From positions 1 through 49,053 of the forward strand of contig SLCC01000035.1 of assembly GCA_007126035.1 (NCBI GenBank): 49,053 nt of DNA, given 5' to 3'. The translations under genes and the position numbers were made by a program. The first letter of the stretch is position 1. Every line of letters begins with the position of its first letter. This DNA comes from Gemmatimonadota bacterium. Its GTDB lineage: Bacteria > Gemmatimonadota > Gemmatimonadetes > Longimicrobiales > RSA9. Below the pieces are notes generated by a model. That model was not told the DNA's origin. It saw only the letters and a program-made list of their open reading frames with translations, and did not search any database. This document shows positions 16,186 to 24,260 of the stretch, in pieces.

Positions 16186-16773
16186 ATGAACGGAATCACC
16201 CCACTGGCGACGGCAGCGCTCGTTGCGCTGGCTGCCGGACTGAACGCCCAGGAGCCCCTCACCGCCCGGGCGGAGCTCCTGGACCGCGACGGCGCCCATG
16301 TCGGCACTGTCGAGCTGACCCAGACACCGGGCCACGGAGTCCTCCTCCATATCGACGTCTGGGGCATCGAGCCCGGCGGCCGGGCCATCCATATCCACGA
16401 GACGGGCAGGTGCGACCCGCCCGATTTCATGTCCTCCGGCGGCCACTTCAACCCCGGGGACGCGGCTCACGGGGTCATGCACCGGGATGGAATGCACGCC
16501 GGTGACCTGCTCAACCTGCACATTCCCGATGACGGTCGGCTCGTGTCCGAGCAGTTGGCTCGGAAGGTGACGCTTCACGAGAGCGAGCCGGCCTCGCTCC
16601 TGGGCGGCGACGGCACGGCCATCGTGATCCACGTCTCGCCCGACGACTACGTGAGCCAGCCAACCGGCGATGCGGGCGACCGGATCGCCTGCGGTGTCAT
16701 TCGCCCGGCTAGCGCGGCTCCCGCTGGTAGGCCTTATGAACGATCTTCCAGTCCCCGTCAACCCGGTGCATGA
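16186..16773 (+). CDS. sodC: Cu/Zn superoxide dismutase, periplasmic
   Basis: This copper-zinc SOD detoxifies superoxide in the periplasm. After a signal peptide (cleavage near GLNAQ), the copper ligands H69 and H71 lie in IHIHETGRC. The bridging His is in SSGGHFNP, further His in VMHRDGMHAGDL, and the last copper His in IVIHVSPDDY. GDAGDRIACGVI holds the catalytic Arg and second disulfide Cys. GAGG lies four bases before the ATG. The C-terminus extends about 20 residues past the usual end and overlaps the convergent NTF2-like gene by 65 bases. Confidence 0.9.
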   Translation: MNGITPLATAALVALAAGLNAQEPLTARAELLDRDGAHVGTVELTQTPGHGVLLHIDVWGIEPGGRAIHIHETGRCDPPDFMSSGGHFNPGDAAHGVMHRDGMHAGDLLNLHIPDDGRLVSEQLARKVTLHESEPASLLGGDGTAIVIHVSPDDYVSQPTGDAGDRIACGVIRPASAAPAGRPYERSSSPRQPGA

Positions 16774-17173
16774 CCATGTAGTCCACGATACGCAGGCCCG
16801 GGTGCAGGAGGATGATCTCCGCCAGGGCCAGGTCCCCGACCACCGTCACCGACTCGACCCAGCGCTGGCGATCCGCCTCGTCGGGGGCGGGCTGCCCGGG
16901 CCAGCCTGCCAGGTAGTCGGCCGCATGCCCGATGTGCAGCTGGCCGTCCACCACCACGCTGAGCCGGGCCTCCTCGAAGAAAGCCGGGGCCATGACCTCA
17001 CCGCGCCCGGCGGCATGGCCGTCCAGGTACGGCTGGAGGGCCGCCCTCACCGCTCCCTCGTCCGGGGTGGGGGCGGTCGCGACGTCGTCGCTCCTCAGGC
17101 TCAGGGTGAAGGCAGCTACCACGGCGGCGGCCAGTAGCAGCAGGAGGACGGACGTCCATCTCTTCACTGGCAT
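16709..17173 (-). CDS. NTF2/SnoaL-like (lumazine-binding-type) protein, membrane-anchored
   Basis: This 154-residue protein starts with a hydrophobic anchor or signal (WTSVLLLLLAAAVVAAFTL). A cone-shaped NTF2-like domain follows: an N-terminal helix VRAALQPYLDGHAAG, then strands ending in DYMVMHRVDGDWKIVHKAYQ, the classic last-strand pattern of the Lumazine_bd_2/SnoaL families. No catalytic residues can be assigned. AGGAGAAGAG precedes ATG 17173. The 3' end overlaps sodC in convergent orientation. It could be the distal gene of the citrate lyase transcript, 32 bases after the small Cys protein. Confidence 0.7.
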   Translation of the reverse strand: MPVKRWTSVLLLLLAAAVVAAFTLSLRSDDVATAPTPDEGAVRAALQPYLDGHAAGRGEVMAPAFFEEARLSVVVDGQLHIGHAADYLAGWPGQPAPDEADRQRWVESVTVVGDLALAEIILLHPGLRIVDYMVMHRVDGDWKIVHKAYQREPR

Positions 17174-17205
17174 GGTGCTCTTCTCCTGTCGTGGGTCGTC
17201 GGAGG

Positions 17206-17463
17206 TCAGGCGCCGGCGCGCCACTCCCCCGAGTCCGGGTCCACGCCGAGCGCCACCTCGCGGTCACGCTGCTCCCGGCGGAGGCGATCGACGTCGATGG
17301 CGTCCGCCAGGGCGGCGAGGAAGGCGCGCACCTCGTCGGTATGACGGCAACATTCGGGTACGCTGCGTTCGATGCACTCGATACAGCGACCTCTCAGGGC
17401 CTTGCTGATGTTCTCCAGCTCCTCCAGCGAGAGCCGGCTGGTGTCCATCCGAACCGTCAACAT
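17206..17463 (-). CDS. Small Cys-containing protein of unknown function
   Basis: This 85-residue soluble protein has a strong AGGAGG five bases before its ATG, so it is very likely translated. The N-terminal half is helical with RLSLEELENISKAL and then GRCIECIERSVPECCRHTDE, which has four Cys in a C-x2-C...CC pattern that could bind a metal or form disulfides. The C-terminal half is a charged helix. It starts 60 bases after citF in the same direction, suggesting co-transcription with the citrate lyase block. I do not recognise the family. Confidence 0.65.
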   Translation of the reverse strand: MLTVRMDTSRLSLEELENISKALRGRCIECIERSVPECCRHTDEVRAFLAALADAIDVDRLRREQRDREVALGVDPDSGEWRAGA

Positions 17464-17522
17464 CCGATCCTCCTCTCTGCCGGCCGCCGGATTGGCGACC
17501 GGCTCCCCGTCCGCCGCTCAGC

Positions 17523-19127
17523 TCATGGCTCCACCTGCCAGACCGTGTCCAGCACGGTGCCGTCCACCCACTTGATCACCGCCACCGGCCGGTCCGTGGT
17601 CCGCGGCGGCGAAGGCGGCCCGCCGGACATGGCCTCGACTTCCGCCTTGATGTCGGCTATGGGCCGGACGGGCAGAGTCGAGCCTTCGACCGCCCGGAGC
17701 AGGTCCTCTCGCCGGGGGTTGATGGCGATGCCGCGCTCGGTCACCACCACGTCCACCAGCTCGCCCGGGCCGGTGAGCGTTGTTACCCGCTCGACCAAAA
17801 CCGGGATCCGATCGCGGAATGACGGCACGGCCAAGATGGTGCAGCCGCTGAACAGGCAGTTCTGCCAGCCGCCGATGCCGTGGAGCAGCATGCCGTCGGA
17901 ATGGGTGACCACGTTGGCGTTGAAGTCCACGTCCACCTCGGTGGCGCCCAGGACCACCGCGTCCACCATGGAGGCGAAGTTGCCCTTGCCGTGGTAGTTG
18001 TAGGACGTGAGCGGGGTGCTGGCCACGTGGCGCGGATCGGAGCCGATGGACTGGACCCCCGCCAGGTCGAAGGTCTGGCCGTCCAGGATGTAGTCGGTGA
18101 GCCCCTCCTGGAGGAGCTCCACCAGGTACTGGGTCGAGCCGCCCCGTACGAACCGGGCCTTCACCCCGTCCTGCTTCATGAGCTCCTTCAGGTAGGCGAC
18201 GAAGGCCAGGGCGATCCCGCCCGCGCCCGCCTGGAAGCTGAACCCGTCACGCATGATGCCCGCCTCCTTGATGAAGCGGGCCACGTGCTCGGCTATGAGC
18301 AGCCGGTCAGGGCTCCTGGTGATCTGGGTGGTGCCCGACACGATCTTCGACGGGTCGCCCACCGAGTCCACCACCACCACCGAGTCCACGTGGTTGCCCT
18401 GGATCTGCCAGGGGATGCACGGGAACGGGACCAGGTTGTCCGTCACCACGATGACGTGGTCCGCGTACATGGAGTCCGCCAGGGCGAAGCCCAGGGACCC
18501 GCACGCCGAGGGGCCGTGGGACCCATCCGAGTTGCCGAACGGGTCGGCGCTGGGCGCCGCGATCACCGCGATGTCGATATGGACCTCGCCGTCCTGTACG
18601 GCCTGGAACCGGCCGCCGTGGGAGCGGAGCACGCCCAGGCCCGGCATACGGCCGCGGGAGGTGAAGTCACCCAGCGGGCCGTTCATGCTGCCTTCCATGT
18701 GGTGCACCACGCCCTGCTCCATGAGCTGGATCACCGGCTCGTGGACCGGGAAGGACGCGCTGGGGAACCAGCGTAGACCCTTCACGCCCATCTCCGCCGC
18801 GGCCTGGAGCACCATCAGGGCCACCTTGTCCCCGTTGCGGAAGTGGTGGTGGCTCGAGATGGTCATGCCATCCCGGAGACCCGCCTTCTCGAGCGCCGCC
18901 TTGATGTCCGGTACCCGCTTGTCCCCGTCCGCCGGGTAGTCCCGGGCCGATCGGATGGGCGGGCCGTGCCTCGCGCCCTCGGGGGCGTAGCCGCCCACTC
19001 CCTGGAAGGGTACCTGCTCCTGGCCGTTGATGACGGTTGGCACCCGCCGGCCCGCGGCATTATCCGCCAGCCCGTCCGCCGCCGGCCCGTCGAGCCAGGG
19101 CGCCCGGGGCATAGTGACCACGTTCAT
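17523..19127 (-). CDS. citF: Citrate lyase alpha subunit (citrate:acetyl-ACP transferase)
   Basis: CitF swaps citrate for the acetyl group on the acyl carrier protein during citrate cleavage to acetate and oxaloacetate. The protein (534 aa, usual about 510) follows the family along its length: LRDGMTISSHHHFRNGD, IAAPSADPFGNSDG, GSLGFALADS, DGFSFQAGAGGIALA, DVDFNANVVTHSDG and a C-terminal PVAVIKWVDGTVLDTVWQV. The start overlaps the citDE stop by four bases (ATGA), so subunit synthesis is coupled. No citC, citX or citG is present in the window to ligate or make the prosthetic group. A 2-methyl- or homocitrate substrate cannot be excluded from sequence alone. Confidence 0.9.
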   Translation of the reverse strand: MNVVTMPRAPWLDGPAADGLADNAAGRRVPTVINGQEQVPFQGVGGYAPEGARHGPPIRSARDYPADGDKRVPDIKAALEKAGLRDGMTISSHHHFRNGDKVALMVLQAAAEMGVKGLRWFPSASFPVHEPVIQLMEQGVVHHMEGSMNGPLGDFTSRGRMPGLGVLRSHGGRFQAVQDGEVHIDIAVIAAPSADPFGNSDGSHGPSACGSLGFALADSMYADHVIVVTDNLVPFPCIPWQIQGNHVDSVVVVDSVGDPSKIVSGTTQITRSPDRLLIAEHVARFIKEAGIMRDGFSFQAGAGGIALAFVAYLKELMKQDGVKARFVRGGSTQYLVELLQEGLTDYILDGQTFDLAGVQSIGSDPRHVASTPLTSYNYHGKGNFASMVDAVVLGATEVDVDFNANVVTHSDGMLLHGIGGWQNCLFSGCTILAVPSFRDRIPVLVERVTTLTGPGELVDVVVTERGIAINPRREDLLRAVEGSTLPVRPIADIKAEVEAMSGGPPSPPRTTDRPVAVIKWVDGTVLDTVWQVEP

Positions 19128-20359
19128 TCCTCACCTCCATCCAATAGCCCCAGCTCCCGCGCCCGCTCGACGAGGCGCCGGGCCCGGGTCACCACGGGCG
19201 GGTCGATCATCTTGCTGCCCAGACTCACCACGCTCAGACCCCGGGCCTCGGCCTCACGGAAGGCCTCCACGATACGGAGCGCCTTCTCGATCTCCTCCGT
19301 CGTGGGCGCGAACGCCTGGTGGATCACCCGGATCTGGCGAGGATGTACGCAGCCCATGCCGGCAAAGCCCATGGCCCTGGAAGCGTGGCCCCAGGCCAGC
19401 AGGCCTTCCTCGTCCTGGACGTCGCCATAGACCGAGTCGATGGCCTGGACGCCGGCGGCCCTGGCAGCGTTCACCAGCCGCTGCCGGGCCCAGAGCGTTT
19501 CCAGCCCCTCCCGGGTCTTCACCACGCCCAGATCAGTGGTGTAATCCTCGAGGCCGACGGTCAGGGCCACCACCGCAGGCGAAGCGGAAGCGATGGCGAA
19601 GGCGTTCTCCACACCCACCGCCGACTCCAGGATGGGCATGAGCCATATGCCCGGCTCGGCCTGGCCCAGGATCGCGGCGATCCGGTCCGCCACCTCCACC
19701 ACCTGATCGGGACGCTCCGCCTTCGGGATCAGGATCAGCTCCGGCCGCTCCGGCACCACCGCGTCCAGGTCCTCAAGGCCCAGGGGCAGCTGGTTGATCC
19801 GGACCATGCGCTCGGCGCCGCCGAAGTCCACCTGCCGAAGGGCGTTGCGGACCAGCAGCCGGGCCGCCGGCTTGGCGTCCGGGTGGACCGAGTCCTCCAG
19901 GTCCAGGATCACTCCGTCAGGGCGATGCAGCCCGGCGTTCAGCATGAACTTCGGCTCGTTGCCCGGCAGATAGAGCCGGGACCGGCGGAGCAGGTGGCGG
20001 GCCGTGGCCGGCGGCGCCGGCGCGGCGGGAGAAGGCGACGGCGCGCCCTCACCGGTGGCGGCCGGCGGCAGGCCCGCCGCCCGGACAGCCGCCTCGACCC
20101 GGGCTTCGATCACCCACGGCAGGGCGCCCGCGTCCTCCACCTCGACCCGGGCAGCCTCGACCCCCAGACCGCGGAGCGTGGACTCGACCGTCTCCCGGAT
20201 GCTGTCCCCGTACAGCGCCGCCACCCGGGACTCGAGCGACACCTCCAGTCCGGCTCCGCCCGCCTCCACCGCCACATAGAGGTCGGAGCGGACGTCCCCG
20301 CCGCGGCGCCCTGCCTCACCACGGCGGACTCCGGCGGCGGGGGCCGTCCCGGTGCTCAC
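19124..20359 (-). CDS. citDE: Citrate lyase gamma-beta fusion (CitD acyl carrier protein + CitE lyase)
   Basis: This 411-residue protein joins two subunits that are normally separate. Residues 14-95 match CitD: SDLYVAVEAGG, then YGDSIRETVESTLRGLGVE and EDAGALPWVIEARVEAAVRA. S25 in VRSDL is in the place of the Ser that carries the phosphoribosyl-dephospho-CoA arm. A Pro/Ala linker (residues 96-118) leads to CitE: SRLYLPGNEPKFMLNA, VILDLEDSV, ILIPKAERPDQV, VGLEDYTTDLG and GFAGMGCVHPRQI, giving a complete HpcH/HpaI-type barrel with its Mg-binding acidic residues. Both neighbours overlap by four bases. The fusion would fix a 1:1 stoichiometry and tether the swinging arm. Confidence 0.88.
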   Translation of the reverse strand: MSTGTAPAAGVRRGEAGRRGGDVRSDLYVAVEAGGAGLEVSLESRVAALYGDSIRETVESTLRGLGVEAARVEVEDAGALPWVIEARVEAAVRAAGLPPAATGEGAPSPSPAAPAPPATARHLLRRSRLYLPGNEPKFMLNAGLHRPDGVILDLEDSVHPDAKPAARLLVRNALRQVDFGGAERMVRINQLPLGLEDLDAVVPERPELILIPKAERPDQVVEVADRIAAILGQAEPGIWLMPILESAVGVENAFAIASASPAVVALTVGLEDYTTDLGVVKTREGLETLWARQRLVNAARAAGVQAIDSVYGDVQDEEGLLAWGHASRAMGFAGMGCVHPRQIRVIHQAFAPTTEEIEKALRIVEAFREAEARGLSVVSLGSKMIDPPVVTRARRLVERARELGLLDGGEE

Positions 20360-21573
20360 GACCCGTCGCCGCCTGCGGCCACGCCGCTGGCCAGCGCGGC
20401 CAGGATGGCGTCCACCATCTCGGTGGTGGTGGCAGCGCCCTGCTCGATAGACCTGGGACCGCCAGGTATGCGCATCATGTCATACGTGCGGACGTTGCCC
20501 TCCTTCACCACCGCGGCCACGGCGGCGCGAATCTGCTCGGCCTTGTCCGTCTCGCCCACATGATCCAGGAGCATGGCCCCGGTCAGGACCATGGCGATGG
20601 GGTTCACGATGGGCGGGTCCAGCTGGGCGTACTTGGGCGCGGAGCCGTGGGTCGGCTCGAAGACCGCCACCTCGTCTCCGATGTTGGCGGAGCAGGCGAA
20701 GCCCAGGCCACCGACCAGACCCGCGTACGCGTCGCTCACGATGTCGCCGAACATGTTGCCCGACACGATGGCCCCGTAGTCCTCGGGGTTCTTGGTCATC
20801 CACATCATCTGGGCATCGATGTTGGTCGACCAGAGCTCGATGTCCGGGAAGTCCTGCTGGACCTTGCGGGCCTCCTCCTCCATCATGCCAGACGTCTCGC
20901 GCAGCACGTTGGGCTTCTCGCACACCGTCACCGACTTGTAGCCATGGGCCACGGCGTACTCGAACGCGGCCCGCACGATCCGGTAGCACGCCCGGCGGGT
21001 GAAGACGCGGGTCGAGATGGCCATGTCGTGGGGCGGCGTGGCAGCGAAGAACTTGAACTTGGGATGCGTGTTCAGCGCGTCCCGCACCACCTTGGGCGGA
21101 TTCGTCCACTCGATGCCCGCATAAAGACCCTCGGTGTTCTGCCGGAAGACGGCCACGTCTACCTCCGGCTCCTCCACAGTGTCTCCGGGCCCGCGACGGA
21201 TGAAGTTGAGCGGGTTGCCCGGGAACGAGCGGCAGGGGCGGACGCACACGTCCAGGTTGAACCGCTGCCGCAACGCCACGATGGGACTGTAGTAGACATA
21301 GCCCTCGTCCCGCAGCTCGGGGCTCAGCTCGAGCGCAGCCTCGTTCTTCGGTTTGGAGGTGATGGCGCCGAACAGGGCCAGCTTGTGCTTATCGATCAGC
21401 TCGACCGTCCGCTCCGGCAGAGCGTTGCCCTCATGGATCCAGAACTCCCAGCCGATGTCCCCGTGGACGTACTCGGCATCGAAACCAACGGCATCCAGCA
21501 CCCGGATCGCCTCGGGAAGAACGACCTCGCCGATCCCGTCACCAGGCATCGCCACCACAGTGTACTTCGCCAT
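20356..21573 (-). CDS. NAD-type isocitrate/3-alkylmalate dehydrogenase
   Basis: This is a beta-decarboxylating dehydrogenase of the isocitrate/isopropylmalate family (405 aa). Motifs include PGDGIG, RQNTEGLYAGIE, a catalytic Lys in VCEKPNVLRE, NMFGDIVSDAYAGLVGGLG and the adenine loop FEPTHGSAPKYA. In E. coli isocitrate dehydrogenase the substrate loop reads SLNVALRQ; here it is SPIVALRQ, keeping Ser (S96) but replacing the carboxylate-binding Asn with Ile. Isocitrate is therefore likely but not certain; homoisocitrate is an alternative. GAGAGGAG precedes the ATG. It lies 21 bases after the dehydratase gene and overlaps citDE by four bases. Confidence 0.85.
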   Translation of the reverse strand: MAKYTVVAMPGDGIGEVVLPEAIRVLDAVGFDAEYVHGDIGWEFWIHEGNALPERTVELIDKHKLALFGAITSKPKNEAALELSPELRDEGYVYYSPIVALRQRFNLDVCVRPCRSFPGNPLNFIRRGPGDTVEEPEVDVAVFRQNTEGLYAGIEWTNPPKVVRDALNTHPKFKFFAATPPHDMAISTRVFTRRACYRIVRAAFEYAVAHGYKSVTVCEKPNVLRETSGMMEEEARKVQQDFPDIELWSTNIDAQMMWMTKNPEDYGAIVSGNMFGDIVSDAYAGLVGGLGFACSANIGDEVAVFEPTHGSAPKYAQLDPPIVNPIAMVLTGAMLLDHVGETDKAEQIRAAVAAVVKEGNVRTYDMMRIPGGPRSIEQGAATTTEMVDAILAALASGVAAGGDGS

Positions 21574-21594
21574 TTCACTCCTCTCGTGGATATG

Positions 21595-23583
21595 TCAGTC
21601 AGACTGCGCTATCACTTTGGTACCGCCCTGCTCCGCCCCGTTGCCCAGGCCGAGCCGCTCCTTCACCTGGGCCTCCGCACCGCCGGCCACTATCAGCGCC
21701 TGCGGCACCCGGCCCAGGGCCGGGAACGGATGTTCTTCGCCCCGCCAGCGGGCCACGCTGCGGGCGAAATCGAGCTCGACCTCGTCACCAGGTATGATCG
21801 TCGCCTCGCCCGCCGCCAGCTCCGAAGCCAACGCCGCCTCCACGCTACGGACAAGACCGGGGCACTCGATGCAGATCAACCCGTTGTTGAACGCGTTCCG
21901 CTTGTACGTCTGGGACAGGGTCTCGGCGATCAGGAGAGCGATCCCCTTGGCCTGGAGCGCCGTCGCCGCCTGCTCCCGGCTCGAGCCCGTGCCGAAGTTG
22001 CGCGTACCCACCAGCACGTCGCCGGCCACGGTGCGCTCCGCGAAGGACGGGTCGTAATTGGCCATCACCACCTCGGCCATCTCCGGAGCGCTGAGTTCAC
22101 GGTACGTGTAGTCCTTGCCGTAGATGCCGTCGGTGTTGAGGTTCTCCCGCGGCACGAAGACCAGCCGGCCCACCACCTGGTCCGGGAAGCCGGGCAGGAT
22201 GTCCACCGTCTCCGGGGTAGGCGACCCGTCAGCCAGACGCTCGAACGTGGTGGCAGGCTCACCGGCACCCACCTGGCCGTCCGTGATCCGTCCAGCCAGC
22301 GCTGACGCCGCCACCACCGCGGGACTGGCCAGGTAGACCTTCGCGTCAAGGGAGCCCATGCGGCCCTTGAAGTTCCGGTTCGTGGCCGAGATGCCCACCT
22401 CCCCCGGCTCCAGGAGGCCCTCACCCAGCCCGATACACGGCCCGCAGCCCGGCGGCAGCGGCGTGGCACCGGCGGCCAGCAGGTCGCCCCACACCCCAGC
22501 CTGCTCCGCCCGCTCCTGGATCTCGTGGCTGGCCGCGGCGATATAGAGCGACACGCCGTCGGCTATCCGCTTGCCACGCAGCTTGGCCGCCGCCACCGCC
22601 AGGTCCTCGAAGCGACCGTTCACGCACGACAACAGGTAGGCCTTATGGATCGGAATCCCTTCCGACTCCACCTCCGCCACCGGTTGACCCTTCTGCACCG
22701 TGTCAGGCCCCGCCAGGAACGGGGTCACCGTGGACAGGTCCAGCGTGAGCCGGGCCGCGTACTCGGCGCCGGCGTCAGGGCCTGGTGGGGACTCGGCGAA
22801 CCCCCAGATCTGGGCCTCGGTGATCCGGTGATGACCCGCCGCCTCGAGCCGGACCTTCCGCTCCTTCAGATAGGCCACCGTGTGCTCGTCCACCGGGAAC
22901 CAGCCCGTCAGGGCGCCCCACTCGGTGGTCATGTTGGCGATGGTCATACGGGCCGCCATGTCCAGGGAAGCGACACCGGGCCCGGCGAACTCCACCGCAG
23001 CGTTCAGGACCTGACCACCGCCGTAGAGGGCGCACAGCGTCAGGATCACATCCTTGCCGGCCACACCCGGCCGCAGCTCACCCTCGAGCACCACCTGGAC
23101 CGTGGGCGGGATCTGCCACCAGAACTCGCCCGTGGCCCATATCGCCGCCGCGTCCGTCCGGACCACTGGCGTGCCCAGAGCGCCCACCGCGCCATACGTG
23201 TTGGCGTGGGAGTCCGACGCCACCACCAGCCTGCCGGGCAGGGCGTAGCCCCGGTCCATGATGATCTGGTGACCGATACCGGTGCCCGCAGGATGGAAAT
23301 CCAGACCGTGCTCCCGGCAGAAGGCCCGGATGAGAGTGTACTTCTCCACGTTCTCCGGGGACTTGTTCTGGATGTCGTGGTCCAGGGCAATCACCGGCTG
23401 ACGGGGATCATGGATCCGGGCTACCCCGATGGAGCGGACCTTGGATATGACCGCCGACGTGTTGTCGTGCGTCATGATGTGACGGGGCCGCAGTGAGACC
23501 ATGTCCCCGGGCCGGAGCTCACGCGCCGGGCCCTCCACCATGTGCGCCCGAGCTATCTTCTCGACTATCGTCGCGCCCATCAT
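21595..23583 (-). CDS. Aconitase-superfamily dehydratase, homoaconitase-like single chain
   Basis: This [4Fe-4S] hydro-lyase (662 aa) interconverts a tricarboxylic acid and its 2-hydroxy isomer. LRPRHIMTHDNTSAV, VVASDSHANTYGAVGALGTP, RTDAAAIWATGEFWWQIPP and IANMTTEWGALTGWFPVDE resemble fungal homoaconitase (Lys4) more than classical AcnA/AcnB. The cluster cysteines are in LLSCVNGRFEDL and PPGCGPCIGLGEG. The C-terminal swivel domain is fused (GTRNFGTGSSREQAATAL). Substrate may be citrate, fitting the citrate lyase downstream, or homocitrate. Two adjacent ATGs exist; the second (23580) has the better spacing to GGAGG. It is the first gene of the overlapping block. Confidence 0.82.
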   Translation of the reverse strand: MMGATIVEKIARAHMVEGPARELRPGDMVSLRPRHIMTHDNTSAVISKVRSIGVARIHDPRQPVIALDHDIQNKSPENVEKYTLIRAFCREHGLDFHPAGTGIGHQIIMDRGYALPGRLVVASDSHANTYGAVGALGTPVVRTDAAAIWATGEFWWQIPPTVQVVLEGELRPGVAGKDVILTLCALYGGGQVLNAAVEFAGPGVASLDMAARMTIANMTTEWGALTGWFPVDEHTVAYLKERKVRLEAAGHHRITEAQIWGFAESPPGPDAGAEYAARLTLDLSTVTPFLAGPDTVQKGQPVAEVESEGIPIHKAYLLSCVNGRFEDLAVAAAKLRGKRIADGVSLYIAAASHEIQERAEQAGVWGDLLAAGATPLPPGCGPCIGLGEGLLEPGEVGISATNRNFKGRMGSLDAKVYLASPAVVAASALAGRITDGQVGAGEPATTFERLADGSPTPETVDILPGFPDQVVGRLVFVPRENLNTDGIYGKDYTYRELSAPEMAEVVMANYDPSFAERTVAGDVLVGTRNFGTGSSREQAATALQAKGIALLIAETLSQTYKRNAFNNGLICIECPGLVRSVEAALASELAAGEATIIPGDEVELDFARSVARWRGEEHPFPALGRVPQALIVAGGAEAQVKERLGLGNGAEQGGTKVIAQSD

Positions 23584-23723
23584 GCCTCCAGATTAGTGGC
23601 CGCCGTCCCCGCATTCCCGCATTCCCGCAAATGCGATATTACGTGGCGGCGGTCCACGAATCTGTGGGGAATCCCTTGAATCGGGCCGGGGTCCCGACCC
23701 GCTGTTTCCCTACCTGCAAACCC

Positions 23724-24260
23724 CTACAGGTTCTTGAACGGCACGTATGCCATGAAGTCGGCGTGATGGACGATGACCGCTTCCGTCGACCGCTTCACCA
23801 GGTCGCCCTCGCCGGCGTGGGCGGCGATGATATGACAGACCTCGTCGGGGACCCCCGCCTCCATGGCCAGGGCCACACCCGTGAACGGGTGGCGCAAGGC
23901 CTTGCCCAGAGCGCTCTGGCGCGTCGCGCCGCCCACCTTCTCGTACTCCAGCAGCTTGCCCACGTCCGCCAGGATGGCGCCCGCGATCACCACGTCCATG
24001 TCAATGGGCAGGGCGTGGCCCATGAAGTCGGCCATGGCCTCAGCGCCCCGACGGGCGATGTGGACCACGCACCGCTTGTGCTCCATGAACGTGGCCTTGC
24101 AGTCCTTGACCAGCAACGTGAAGGGAATCCGCTCCAGGTCATCCGCGTCCAGCGGGCTCAACTCCAGCGCCCGCTCCCACGTCCGCGCCACCTTCTCCCG
24201 CAGCTCCTCGTCCTCGATCCATTCCAGCTCCGGCCACAGCCGGTCCACAGCCTCTCGCAT
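23724..24260 (-). CDS. HD-domain-like protein with degenerate His-Asp dyad
   Basis: This 178-residue all-helical protein resembles HD-superfamily phosphohydrolases: MEHKRCVVHIARRGAEAM, then AGAILADVGKLLEYE, HPFTGVALAMEAG, CHIIAAHAGEGD and IVHHADFM. The central motif reads ALA-Asp (LADVGK) rather than His-Asp because the codon is GCG, so one metal ligand is missing. Other His residues remain, and a different metal arrangement is possible. It is encoded 140 bases upstream of the dehydratase gene in the same direction and could be co-transcribed with the citrate block; a regulatory or repair role is only a guess. Confidence 0.7.
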   Translation of the reverse strand: MREAVDRLWPELEWIEDEELREKVARTWERALELSPLDADDLERIPFTLLVKDCKATFMEHKRCVVHIARRGAEAMADFMGHALPIDMDVVIAGAILADVGKLLEYEKVGGATRQSALGKALRHPFTGVALAMEAGVPDEVCHIIAAHAGEGDLVKRSTEAVIVHHADFMAYVPFKNL

